Below are positions 47,300 to 59,500 of a stretch of DNA of 64,000 bases, piece by piece. Every line of letters begins with the position of its first letter. The stretch's first letter is position 1. The stretch lies in assembly GCA_963971425.1 (NCBI GenBank), contig OZ020520.1, positions 28,613,535 to 28,677,534 of the forward strand. The letters are read 5' to 3'. Origin of the DNA: Bryoerythrophyllum caledonicum (taxonomy: Eukaryota; Streptophyta; Bryopsida; Pottiales; Pottiaceae). A program made the position numbers and the translations under genes. The notes under the pieces were generated by a model, which did not search any database, had not been told where the DNA came from, and worked only from the letters and a program-made list of their open reading frames with translations.

Positions 47300-47530
47300 T
47301 GGTCAAGACCCTTGACTTTTCCGCGCACATGGGAGGTACCTAGTGGCAGAAATAGGCTAAAATGGCAGCACACTTTGAAAATTCATAACTAATTCAATTT
47401 TCATCAGAAAAATATGAAATACTTGGGTTGAAATTATAATTCTATTGTCTATCACTGAAAAATAAATGTATGATTATTTGGGTTCTCCATATATGCACAT
47501 TGCCTAATTTGGTGGTCATAGGTTGGTATA
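47300..47530 (-). mobile_element. Family A MITE, truncated copy 4
   Basis: Matches the interior of family A in reverse: GACCCTTGACTTTTC, TTTGAAAATTCATAACTAAT, GAAAAATATGAAATACTTGG and CTCCATATATGCACATT. It lacks the GGTAAGCCCCC tips. Confidence 0.65.
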
Positions 47531-47586
47531 CTTTAGTCATTAACTATATTCAAAGAACAATAAAGTCTTTAACCTTTATATATATT

Positions 47587-48540
47587 TTAACCCCTAAAGG
47601 ACCAAGTGTCCAAAAAGGGCTTTTTGAAAAATCGGTCAAGTTCCTATGGTGTCAATTTCCAACATTCCACTTTGAAATTTTTACTATAGAAAGACATTAC
47701 CAAGAGCTCAGTGGGAAAACAATTTTTTCCTAAATTGGACATTTGATGAAAAAGTTATAGGGTTTTGAATTTTAAATGGGGAGGGGCGAGCACCTCGGGC
47801 ACCTCCAAAAACTTTTGATAGGACACTCTATTGATAGTGAGATTTTCAGTACTCGCAAGTAATATAATTTTCCTTCATGTTGTCAAAAAAAAGTTCTTGT
47901 CTTTAGTAAAAATAGCATACCAACCCAAGTCAAACATTTTCACACATTGTCACTCATTGTCGGGCAAAGTACCAAAAAAACTTCTTCTTTTCCACATAAA
48001 ATCTAGAGATCTTCATATTTTTCACTTTTTATTTTTTCCACAACAATATGTAATGTAAACCTTCTTATTAACCATTCAGATTATCAATCAAAAACATATT
48101 AAGTTCAAAAAAAATTAAAGTGTGAATTAACAAATTTCGAGCCTCCACTCCTTGCACATTTGTTTTGAATATGCTACACCTTGTCTCTACCTCTAAAAAG
48201 TTGGTTTGTAAGGAGCTAACATCATGCTTAACAAGATGGTAATATATTTAGACCTTGTGTAGTGAAAAAATTTTACACCAACTGAAGTCAAAGTCTGTTG
48301 ATCCACTAAACGCAGGGAAGAAAATGAACCCCTTGCTTGACTTCAAACACTATAATCTTTCAATCCGTGCGGTCAAAGTTTATGAAATTTTGTACATGTA
48401 TTACTCAATAAGCCTTTATTGAGATTCTACAGTCAGAACTAAAAATCAATGTTTTTGTTACCATCTTTATTCATTGCACTAGAATCCATTAATTTTGAAG
48501 TGTTTTTGGTGTAAAACTGTCTTGGTACATTAGGGGTTAA
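47587..48540 (+). mobile_element. Family D element, full-length copy (954 bp)
   Basis: Perfect 11-bp inverted tips TTAACCCCTAA and TTAGGGGTTAA bound the sequence. The tips extend imperfectly (AAGGACCAAGTGTCC against CTTGGTACA). There is no long reading frame, so it is non-autonomous. The interior is shared with the copies at 51.3, 52.3, 22.8 and 13.7 kb. The superfamily is not clear from the tips. Confidence 0.75.
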
Positions 48541-48587
48541 AATAATAACCAACAAGCAAACAATCTTGATATCCAAAAATTCAATAA

Positions 48588-48791
48588 CTACACTGAACAC
48601 TGAATGTAGTGTAGAGGGATTATTGGTGTAGATCACCTACACTAATTTCCATCAAAGCATGTGCATGCCAAGTTTTGATTGGGTATTGTTCTCAAGCAAG
48701 TGTGTGTCAGTCAAAAATTGCATGTAAATTTTCAATTAGTGTAGGAAATCTCAAATATTCTAGTCTACACTATATTCACGGAACGGTGTAG
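48588..48791 (-). mobile_element. Family C MITE, 204 bp
   Basis: Begins CTACACTGAACACTGAATG and ends CACGGAACGGTGTAG. It matches 32,713-32,917 in reverse over its full length, including GGGATTATTGGTGTAGAT and GCATGTGCATGCCAAGTT. Confidence 0.85.
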
Positions 48792-49135
48792 TGTTTTCCA
48801 TTTCTAATTGCATGGAACCAAATTGCAACCAAGAAATTTCTTAGAACAAGCCGCCTTTGTAATCTTCGAAGGAAAATATAAATGAGGAAGCCAAATTCGA
48901 TACAAATATTCACCAAAAAGCTCATAGGGAGAAGCTAATTTGTAGTAATTACCAAAACGGCACCAAATGGATGTATTTAAAAATTCATATCCTAAATACA
49001 GATGACCATAGAAATACTAGAATACTATGTTACCAATTTAGAATATGATCAATCAAAGGAAAAAGGGTAAATATAAAAAATAAAAAATATTTAAAATATT
49101 GCATCAAAACTCATGACAAAAAAACTTGAATTTGA

Positions 49136-49350
49136 ATAACCCCTAATGAACCAAGTGTCCATTTGTGGGACAATTTTTTCACTTCAATAACTTTCAATCC
49201 GTACAGTCAAAATTCACAAAAAAATTACCACACCATCTCATATAAGTTTAGAAGGAAATTCAATGGTTACAATCTCAAGAAATTCATCTTGGCAATTCTT
49301 AATCAATGCAGTAGAGATTCTTCTAAAATGCCTTGGTTCTTTAACCCTTA
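49136..49350 (+). mobile_element. Short family D derivative
   Basis: Starts AACCCCTAATGAACCAAGTG and ends near TGCCTTGGTTCTTTAACCC, with CTTTCAATCCGTACAGTCAA from the family core between. It is about 215 bp and internally deleted. Confidence 0.55.
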
Positions 49351-49359
49351 AACAGCAAA

Positions 49360-50085
49360 GCAACCAAAAATTTGGCTTCTCGGATGACATTGTTGGATGA
49401 TAATCAACGTAAACAATTTTTTTTCATCTAATTTTTTTTAGAAGAGTTCCTTGTATGTACAAACATTAGATGATGATGAAATTGGCCTCATTGAGGTAAT
49501 CATGTTTTATCTAAGAAAGAAAATGCTTGTGACACGGATCTCAATACACTGAAATTGAGAAACTTCTAGTTTTAGCTCTAGATCTGAATTCGAGCCATCA
49601 TAATGATATTTTTTGAATTTGAGTCCAACTAATGAAATGAAGCTAACAATGTCTAGTTTCCATACCATTTTGAAAATTGAAAAAATACATAAAATTGAAT
49701 AAATTATTGTAATTCAAACTTGGACCTATAATCCTGGTTCTAATTTTAGCCGAACACGGAACTTTCATTTACACCACAAGTTTTGGCACTATAATGTCCA
49801 TCTTTGGTGAAATTTTCAGAATTTTATAGCATAATTTGTATTTAATATGAATTTTCTTCACTTTTTCTTCAGAAAATCACAGTAGTTTCAAATTTCCACC
49901 AAAAAATCAGTGAGTTTTGTAACATAATCGAGACATATGATCTCATCTGTGAAAAAAATTTAAATAAAATTCCACTTATATTTGATGAGAAACTAGAGCA
50001 TACAATTGTTTGAAAATTTAGATTGATGCCACGGTCATAGGCTCCTTCGATTAAAGGTTAAGGGTTAAGGGATAATTGAAGCATA
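49360..50085. other. AT-rich intergenic DNA, no gene seen
   Basis: No frame of note. Nothing repeats detectably within the window. Confidence 0.5.
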
Positions 50086-50091
50086 GTGGTA

Positions 50092-50490
50092 AGGTTGGAT
50101 GACCTATAAACACCACGAACCCCATAACGGACAAGCTAAAGTGGACCAAAACCACCACAGACCCACCCCATTTCCGAAATTTTAGGAAGTAAGATATGAT
50201 TGGGTGTCAGTTCATGATTGGTTCAAAGCTGCCGGTTTTTAGTCAATGCAGAAGTGGTTATTAGTACAACTTAGTGTGGAAATAGAGAGTTTTGTATGTC
50301 GAGGAATGGGTCACGGCTTACTATCCACTTTGAAAATTTGTAGCAATTTCAGTATGAAGAAATAAATGGTCACGACAATTGTAATATTCATGAAATCCTA
50401 TTTTGAATTCCCAAAAAATGTCTTACCACGTATACAAACGCTATAAATAGGTCAGCAAGCTTAAGTTGGTGGTTATAGGTCATCCAACCT
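50092..50490. mobile_element. TA-flanked MITE, 399 bp
   Basis: Termini AGGTTGGATGACCTATAA at the left and the reverse complement of TTATAGGTCATCCAACCT at the right pair perfectly over 18 bp and continue with one mismatch. TA flanks both ends (50,090-50,091 and 50,491-50,492). It has the same length class and AGGT tip as the element at 34.07 kb, but a different terminal sequence. Confidence 0.82.
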
Positions 50491-50492
50491 TA

Positions 50493-51329
50493 ACACTTGA
50501 TGAACCATAGCATTCCATATATAACATGATGTGATGCAATATCACTCTTCCAAGGGATCATGTCAAAGCCATGTGGACAGAAATCCAAGATTTGTGGACC
50601 AGATGAACTCCATTTTGAGTGGGCTAATTTCGGGAACCTGTCAAAAGAGATGTGTGGATGTATGACCACCGCCACATGTGCCTTCAGTGACATGACATTT
50701 TTCATGTTTAAATTTTTGGGTGTAAAAGCGTGATTGGATCAAAAATCATGTCAATAATTTGAAGGAAAAACAATACAAAACCAAAATTACAAGGGTATTG
50801 TTATTGTGACACATGGAAGGGCTCAAGTGTTTCGACGGTTTGTGCTTGGACTAAAAATGAACCCACTTAAAAAGAAGACGCATGATGTTTCTCTAGTGGA
50901 TGGTGATTGATGATGTAATAAAAAAGATATCTGCTTGGTTTCTGTTAAATATTTGTTCTGCGAATGTACTCTTGATTTGATTGTGTTTTAACGAAGTGAA
51001 AAAAAGCATGTGAAAACGTGTTGTTTTGGAATTCTGAAATCTTGCTAATGAAAGAAGATAATGTTTTGAGGATTTTCTCTCTTTTTGAATGAGTCTTGTG
51101 ATTTTAACTAGTAGAAAAAATTAAGAAACATTTGATTTAAAACTTGGTCAATATTTTGAATCCATCATGCCCTTTGAATCTTAACAATGTGTGTAAATCA
51201 CCCCTATGTTAATGCCTCATGGCCATCATACCATATACATGATTCAAAGGGCTAAGAATGATTTAGACCTTTCTTGAAAGGCTAAGAGAGGTTTTTCAAT
51301 AGAAAATGCTACAAAGTATGTTGTTCATT
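50493..51329. other. Intergenic, no gene seen
   Basis: A 71-codon frame at 50,490-50,705 (- strand) has no recognisable domain. The remainder is AT-rich. Confidence 0.5.
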
Positions 51330-52273
51330 TTAACCCCTAGGTATTTTTAACAATTTCATTCAAAATACACTTCAAGATTGTTGATTCTAGTGCAATCAAC
51401 AAGGAAGGAAAATGAGACTTGTATTTCTACATTTAACAGGAGGATCTCAATTAAGACTTATTAAGTGACATACTCACAGAACCTCATAAACTTTGACCAC
51501 ACGGATTGAAAGAATTATAGTGTTTGAAGTAGAGAAAATGGTTCATTTTCTTTCCTATGTCGAGTGGGTCAGTAGACTTTGACTTCACTTGGTGTCAAAT
51601 TTTTGCACTACATAAGGTCTAAATTTGCTACCACCATGTCAAGCATGATGTTAATTCATTAAGCACCAAATTTTAAGAGGTAGAGAAGAGGTGTAGCATA
51701 TTAAAAAAGATCGTGTAAGGAGTGGAGGTTTGAATACTCATGTTTTATTTTTTTGTGAACTTGATATGTTTTAGAATGAAAATCCAATAGGTAAATAAGA
51801 AAAATTACACCACGTCTTAGAGTAGAAAAAACAAAAAGTAAAAAAATCAAGATCTCTTAAACTTTAATGTGGAAAAGTATAAGTTTTTTTGGTACCTTGC
51901 CCAAAAATGTATGACATTGTGTGAAAGTGTTTGACTTGAGTTAGATAGTTATTTTTTACTAAAGACAATAAATATGTTTTGAGAGGTAGAAAGGTAATAA
52001 TATTACCTACTAGTATTGAAAATCTCACATTTAAAAGAGTGTCTTAGCATAAGTTTTTGGAGTTGCCCGATAGGCCCGCACTCAAGAATTTTTTCTTAAG
52101 ATGTCATAACTTTTTTTCATAGGTTCAATGAGGGAAAAAATTATTCTCTTGTGTAGCTCTTGTCTACTTGCATCTTTCTACAAAATTTCAAGAATTGGAA
52201 ATATAAATTGCAACCATGGGAATGTGCCCAAGACTTGCAAAAGCCCACCTTGGGACTTTTTCATTTAGGGGTA
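51330..52273 (-). mobile_element. Family D element, inverted copy
   Basis: Starts TTAACCCCTAG and ends TTTAGGGGTAA. The interior is the family D sequence in reverse, with CAGTAGACTTTGACTTCACT near 51,570 and TTTTTTTGGTACCTTGCCC near 51,883. It abuts the next copy tip to tip. Confidence 0.72.
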
Positions 52274-53180
52274 AACCCCTAAGAGCCCATTTAACCCTAC
52301 GGGACAATTTGCATTTTGGGCAGGTTCCTACAATTTGATTTTTTTTAAATAATAAATTTAAACTTGATTGTGCCTAATAAGAGCTTTGTAGGATTTTTAA
52401 AAAAAAATTGGATTAATAATATAAAATTATTAGCCTTCAAAGTTAAACTGGGGATTATGGGTAGCTCCAAAACTTTTGCTAGAAGATTTTATTGACATTG
52501 GTATTTTTTGTACATATAGAGAATATTACCTTCTTTGAAGATGTAAAAAAGAATTCTAGTCTTTATTGTAAAAATCATTTAAACCCAACTCAAACATTTT
52601 TACACATTGTCACGCAAGGTACCAAAAAAACTTCTTCTTTTCCACATAAAATCGGGAGATCTTCATATTTTTCACTTTTTTATTTTTTGGACAACAATAT
52701 GTGATGAAAAACTTCCTACAGTCCGTTTGATTATCATCCTTCAACATATTAAGTTTACCAAAAAATAAAACATAAATTGGCAATTCATGAACCTCCACTC
52801 CTTGCACACTTGTTTTGAATATGCTACACCCTTTCTCTGCCTCTAAAAGTTGGTGTATAAGGAGCTAACATCATGCTTAACACAATGGCAAAGGATTTAG
52901 ACCTTGTGTAGTGAAAAAAATTGACACCATATGAAGTCAAAGCCTGCTGATTCACTCAACGTAGTGAAGAAAATTCTATACTTCAAACGCTATAATCTTC
53001 ATATGCATGTAGTAAATTGCAGCCAAAAATATATGGTAAGTTCATATAAAAGTCTATTTGAAGATCTTACCGTTCAAAGTCCAAAATTGTACTTCAAAAT
53101 TAGTTTTTCTTGCCATTTATTGATAATGGCAGGTTTGGAGTGTTTCTTAAGGGAAAATGCCTTGGGCTCTTGGGGGTTAT
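52271..53180 (+). mobile_element. Family D element, direct copy abutting the previous one
   Basis: Starts TAAACCCCTAAGAGCCC and ends GGGCTCTTGGGGGTTAT. The interior follows the 47.6-kb copy (TCTTCTTTTCCACATAAAAT, then GAGCTAACATCATGCTTAAC). The two neighbours form an inverted repeat of roughly 1.85 kb. Confidence 0.72.
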
Positions 53181-53189
53181 ATGACCATT

Positions 53190-55660
53190 TAGATCACTTT
53201 CAAGAAGTTGTAGTATACTACAGTACAATATAGTATAGTATAGTTAAGTAGTACTTTTTGATCGCTGCATTTGAGCGTGAGAGTTGATTGCATTTAAAAA
53301 AAATATTGAACTTGAAATTTTTAAAAAAGTGAGAGCAGTCAAAGCTTCTAGCATTTTGATTGATGGAGACCCAACTATGCATCATAGGGTCGGATTCAGC
53401 AGCAACAACAATAAAACACAAAATACCAAAAAAAATTTAAGTTAATTAACTAATTAAAATACTTAAAAAAAATACCAACAACAAAAAAATCGGTTGTTTT
53501 ATCAAATTTTTTTATTTTGATTTAAAGATAAAACACTTAAATTATATAAAAATTGTTAGTCAAACATTTATTTTTAGAAAACAAATACATATTTGGCACT
53601 ATAGTGCCATTTCCGACTCTTGGGTATGGAATTACAGTAGAGCCACAATATCTTTGTGGCAACAAATTTGGTGTGTGGGTTGTTAGAAATTTTAGTTACG
53701 GGTTGACTGGTCTTGGGCTAAGAATGGAAATCAATATTTAAGGAAATTGATTTTTAATCTATTATTAGAATTTTCTTCAAAGTCTTATGAAAATAAAAAA
53801 GAGATGGTGAATTTTTTGTAAGATTTAAATATGGAAAATAGAGCATGAGAAAATCTTTTGTTTTTTCTCTTTCAGCTGATGAAATGCATGAGTAGTAATG
53901 GCAGTCAATATCCTTGGGCCCTACCCAATGTAAATAAAGCTTTCACTTAGTATCTCAGTTTTCTCACAACTTGACTAGGAAAATTCCACATTTCTCTCAA
54001 GACAAGTCACCATATAAATACAGTATTATTGTAAGAATATCATGTAGGAGATGACAAAGAACCTTATCTTTGTCACTTCTTAATACCTTGTATCTTTGAC
54101 ATTTCTTTATTGATTATCAACCTCTAAAAACTCTTGACTGTTCTTCACAAAAAATTCTTCAACATTGTTCATTCCAATAAAAAGAGTGGAAAAGGAAATA
54201 ACAATTTTTCGTACCATTTGACTCTACAGATTGGAAGAACATAAGGGTTGAGGTCTAGAGAGAGGTTTTTTCCTTCTACACATTAAAAAGATCAACATAC
54301 TTTGACTTCATTCGATGTCAAAGTTTTGTACTACAAAAGTACAAAGTTAATACTAATAGACTGCATTTAAAAAAGCTTTCATTCATGTAAAAACCCCATT
54401 TTAAAGTAAGTCAAAAAGGTTTTTACACACTCTTTAATAGGTTACAAATCTCTTTCTTTTTCTACATCATATTTTGGGGTTTTTTTAGACTAGTCTTCTT
54501 TTTACAGTACAATGTAGTGATTTTCTTTGTATTGTTCAAATTTTCTTTTTGTCAAGATGTAGTACAAATTTGACACCACAAAGATAAAGTAGTGATCTTC
54601 TATATGCGCCAAGAGGAAAATAAGCCTTCATTTTACTTCTGACATTATAATTTTCTCATTTGTGTGGTCAACATAGCTGAAAAATTTAAGACACCTTTGT
54701 TTATTAGCCTAAATCAAGTTCTTACAATTGAAAATGGAGATCAAAACTTTTGAAATTAGTTTCTTTCTTTCATACATAAACATGTAGATTCTAAGTTTTT
54801 TCAACAAGAAACAGTGAAAAACTTTTACGGTCAAAAGCATAACATTTATAAATTTATTTTACTTATGTAAAAGAATCAATATCTTCTTTGTTTTATAATT
54901 TATCCAATATTCACTTTAGTGTATCCTTTATCGCTTTGGTGACCAAGCAACAACTTTTTGGTCTCTGAGCGTGTTAATCTCAATTTGTATGAAATCAGTG
55001 AGGAATTAAAGGTTTACATTTGCACACATTGTACGCATACTTCTCAAAAATTAGATCATGATTAGGACTTATAAAATTCATGGAACACATTGCCAAATAC
55101 ACCATATACAGTCAAATACAATGAATACCTACAAACACAATGCCTGATGCTATGTAGATTTTCATACACATTGAAATGATTGTGGTCTAACATGTGATTG
55201 AAATTAGACTCTCCAATGTTTTGTGAATGCTAATCTTCCTCATCACATTGAAAACTTTCGTTACAATTTCGCATAAGTTTTGAAACATCTTCGTAGACAA
55301 ATCAAGCATGCAATAAATAAATAAATAAATAAATAATGAGAAATCATGCATGAATGTTTACTCCTCATGTTGTACGTCAATGCAAAGCTATCAACATAAT
55401 TGGGTCTAAAAGTCTTCCATCCACTTAATTGATGTATTGTAAAATTCTATTGAATGGCAAAGCAGTACATCCTCCAAAACCCACAATTCTCACCACAATC
55501 AATACGTCAATTCAACATATTGATTGTGGTGAGATTACGATCATAGACAACATAAGCTATTATGTTAACTCATTGTATGTTGTGCAAAATTTTGACAAAG
55601 CTAAGATCATGGCTTAAATTCATGTTATAGTTAAACCTTAAAACCTACTACGAACCCTTC
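53190..55660. other. AT-rich intergenic DNA with small repeats, no gene seen
   Basis: A decayed family D-like word cluster lies near 54,200-54,700 (CTTTGACTTCATTCGATGTC). An (AAAT)n run is at about 55,313-55,338. A hairpin with 15-bp perfect arms (CTCACCACAATCAAT at 55,489-55,503 and its complement at 55,519-55,533) precedes the kinesin promoter. Confidence 0.55.
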
Positions 55661-55688
55661 TAAAACCCTCTCCCTCCCGCACGAATGA

Positions 55689-55776
55689 CGACGAACGGCG
55701 CCAACGACGAAATGCAGACGTCGTCCATCGCCCGACGAACAGCGCCAACGACGAAATGCAGACGTCGTCCATCCCC
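55689..55776 (+). repeat. 44-bp tandem duplication upstream of the kinesin gene
   Basis: CGACGAAC(G/A)GCGCCAACGA, continuing to CGTCGTCCATC.CC, occurs at 55,689-55,732 and 55,733-55,776, with a third partial unit after it. The stretch is rich in CG dinucleotides, unlike the AT-rich DNA to its left, and lies 730 bp before the start codon. Confidence 0.88.
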
Positions 55777-56505
55777 CGACGAACGACGACATAAAGTGTG
55801 ACCGTTGGCGATGGCGGAGTTCACAGCCACTGCCGCAGCAGAGGGACCCCTCCCAAAACCCGACACCTCATCCAAAACCCGCCATCTACGAATCCGCCCT
55901 AAAATCTCCAGAAATGCTGGATAAGATCGGAGTTGGACCCCCTGACGGTTTTTATGGGCGCCCGTCCTCCATTGTTGCCGTTGCAGAGAAACGCAGAGCT
56001 ATGGCGTCCCTGTTCTTCCCCATTCATTCCGCCACCATTTTCATCTCGGTTTGCGGTCATCATCTGCAGCGCAACAGTCTTGTTCGTCGGAGAAAACGGT
56101 CACGGACAGACGATTGGCAGTGCATGCAGGAAATTCATGATGCGGGAACGGCCGCTTGAAATCCAAATTTGTCGTGCTTGGGATCGGTAGTTGGAAGTTA
56201 CGGCGCGCGGACGTCTCTGTGAAAAATTCGAATCAGTAATGTTGTAGTGATCGTAATCTGAGGTTTTGGGAAGTCTCTGGTTCTGAGCGATTAATGAGAA
56301 TCGAGCGCACTGTTGCATTGTCGAACGAATTCTGATTTGGCGCTCATTTGAGAGAGATTGTAATCTTGAGAGGTTTGGAGGTGATTGAGAATCATCATCG
56401 GAGAGCGTGTTTCGGAGATTGAGGATATTGTAAGAGGAGAGATCGATTCTAGGTTTTGCGAATGCGGTGTTGCGGGGAGAGGATTAGACGGGAGTTTGAG
56501 AAGCA

Positions 56506-59500
56506 ATGGGAAAGGATTCGGTGACTATGAAGCTGTTCACGGCGAGCGAGATGGAGAGCCGAGCGCCGTTGTCGCCGATAGAAGTTCGGCCTCGGAACAA
56601 GCCAGCAGGCGCAGCGGCGTCGCCTCAACCGAACCACGTTCATCCTCCCCCCGGGAGCAGCTTGAAGAAGAACTCTGCCTTTAGCAGCAACCAGCAAATG
56701 CCTCCATCGTCTCTTTCCGAAAACAACATCCAGAGCGCGGAATACGGAGAGAACATTGCTTTTTTCGCCCCGGCGTCGCCGGAGCACAAGTTCGCCGTTC
56801 CGGCGTCTCCCAAGGGCTCCAACAGGAGGAGGTTCGGGTGGAGTAACATCCGGCAGCAGCATGAGGAGCCTCTCTCTGGTAACTTGACTCGCGGCCTCCT
56901 ACTTTCTTGCCTCGCGTCTTCTGCTTGCGCTTCATCTCCTCATCGTCCTCCCAAGTCCCGATCACGTCAGTCCTTCAAGCCACGCTGTAGAATATTCGTA
57001 CCACGCATCCAACGTTCCGAGGAAAGCCATAGTTCAGTCTCGTAGAGAGAGACGCCTGCGAGTTGTCTCTTTGATACTCGTGGTGACAATTCTACGAAAG
57101 GTTTGTGCCTGCTCTAGCGATGTCGAGACGAGGGAGACGGATTGGATTTCGGAGTCGAGTGTTTGCCGAAGATTGTGATAGGGGAGACCTGTTTAGATGA
57201 GCGTTTGTGGATCTAAGATCGGGCGGCTCCACGCTTGCCAGTTGCGTTTGCTGCTCAGCTGTGAGCGTCCGGACTCTCCGTGTCGCGTACCCCGAATTTC
57301 AGGAGCCTTTTGAGATTTGTTTTGAGGCAGAAAGCCTTGTTTCGCGTTACCGGTGGCAGTCCGGTTCGCTCATTGCGAATTCCTGGCGGGTTGCAGTGCG
57401 CGAGAGGGAGAGGGAGAGAGATAGAGAGCCGTGAATGTAGTTTAGAGTCGGAGAGATTCTGATTTCTTCAGTCCGGTGATTCTCGTCACTGTTTGGCGGT
57501 GATGGTTTCTTTTTGTTGTTCTCGCTCCTGGAGCTTTCAGGATCGAATGCTCTCAGTTCCGGAGATGTTTCAGTAGGTTCGTGTGAGCTATGGTTGGAGG
57601 ATTCCCAACTGTTTCCTCAACAGATCCTTGAGGTAGAGAGGGATTTGGTTAGTATGACAATCCTAGGTAAGAGTACCAGGAGTTTCAAGTACAATGGGAA
57701 TACATTTCCAGGTAAGGCGCTTCTCATTTGCCGCACTTACGCTTGGTTTCGGACCCTCTGGACACTATTGATAGTTCCTAGAGCCTGGTAACGAGAATGG
57801 GACGTTGAGAGGATCGACAGCACTGGTAATTTTTATGAGGATGGGAAGTGACTAGAATTTAGGAGGAAGCTGAAACGCGGGGTCCTCATTCATCTTTTGT
57901 ACTTATGAGAGTCTTCAAATTTGGTCAGGTTCTACTGGGCTGAGGCCGCCCTCAGTTATGGCTGCTGGCTCGCCCAAGGAACAATCTCGGGATGTGTTAG
58001 ACCCCAACAACCAATTTTCAGATACGTCGTCTTCGTCGTCGTCCACCTGCTCAGATCTCAGCATTCCATCATCGAGCAGCAGCCTCTACTCAGGGTATAC
58101 AACATCCAAGATAGGCTCCGACACTGAGTCTGCGTCGAGCACTCCGAGGACAACTCCGAGCAAGAATATCCCTCGGCCAGGGAAGCCTGGATCGTCTGGG
58201 AGACGAAGCTTGGGAAACTCAAATTCAATGAAAAGTTCTTTTCAAAATGTAGCGTCTTTTGAGTTGCAAGAAGACCCAGACTTTTGGAACGATCACAATG
58301 TACAGGTGTGGCCTCGATGCAAGTGCAAGTTGTTAGAACACCGGCAGTGTGGATGCTCACCAGTTTTCGAATATGTATCAGTGGTGTTAGAGTTTATGAG
58401 CGAGAATTGTGATCATGTGCAGGTCCTAGTTCGCACACGTCCCGTAAGCAACTCAGAGGCATCAGCGGCGGGCTTCACTAGGTGTATTAGACAAGATGGC
58501 CCTCACACGATTACCTGGCTGGGCCAACCGGAGACTCGTTTCACATTCGACCATGTCGCTGGCGAGCCTATTTCGCAGGTACACAAACAGGCCTTAATCT
58601 GGATGATCGGGGCATCCGAAACCCTATTCTGGATCGTTCTGACGACGGGACTTGTTCGTGACGCAGGAAGATCTTTTCAGGGTTGCTGGAACTCCGATGG
58701 TGGAGAATTGTATGCGAGGCTACAATAGTAGCATGTTTGCCTATGGCCAAACTGGGAGTGGCAAGACGCACACAATGCTTGGAGACATCGATGATCTTGC
58801 CTACCAACCAAGCTACCAGCGTGGGATAACTCCTCGAATTTTTGAATACTTGTTTGCCAGGATCCAACAAGTGAGTTCGATTAACGAAATGACTGACTGA
58901 CTGGATCTGATTTCAATTATTCCTCAACCCTGTCTCGTCCATTGTATTTAATTGAATGAATCTATCGTGTAATTGAAGGATGACAACCTCTTTGCTGTTA
59001 TTGATGGTAAACCCATTCTGGACTCTCCAGGAGGAGCAACTTCGGGAGCAAGAGCAGTTGAGATTTGTCTGCAAGTGCTCATTTCTCGAGATTTATAATG
59101 AGAATATCACGGATTTGCTGGACCCATCGTCCACTAACTTGCAGGTACGTTTTAGTGCACTTGATCGTTTCTGTGAAATAAGGCGATTTTGTTGCTTCCT
59201 GTATGTTGCAAGTGTATGCGAAATGATTTTCTCTCCTTGTCCACAGATTCGAGAAGATGCGAAGACTGGAGTTTATGTCGAGAATTTGAAAGAGGTTGAA
59301 GTCAAAAGTGTGCAGGATGTCGTTCAGCTACTTATCCAAGTACATTTCCCTCACTATGATAATCGTTTCCTGGAATTTAATCGATTTTAACAGTTCCTTC
59401 GCTGGTGAAGTCATCTCACATGGCTTGTCTGTCGCTTCGATTTTCAGGGAGCTTGCAACAGGAAAGTTGCGGCAACAAACATGAACAGAGAAAGTAGTAG

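Noticed and set aside
55660-56190. Frames of 70-85 codons before the kinesin gene
   Set aside because: They arise in a CG-rich tandem duplication and leader sequence, with no domain and no supporting splice structure.
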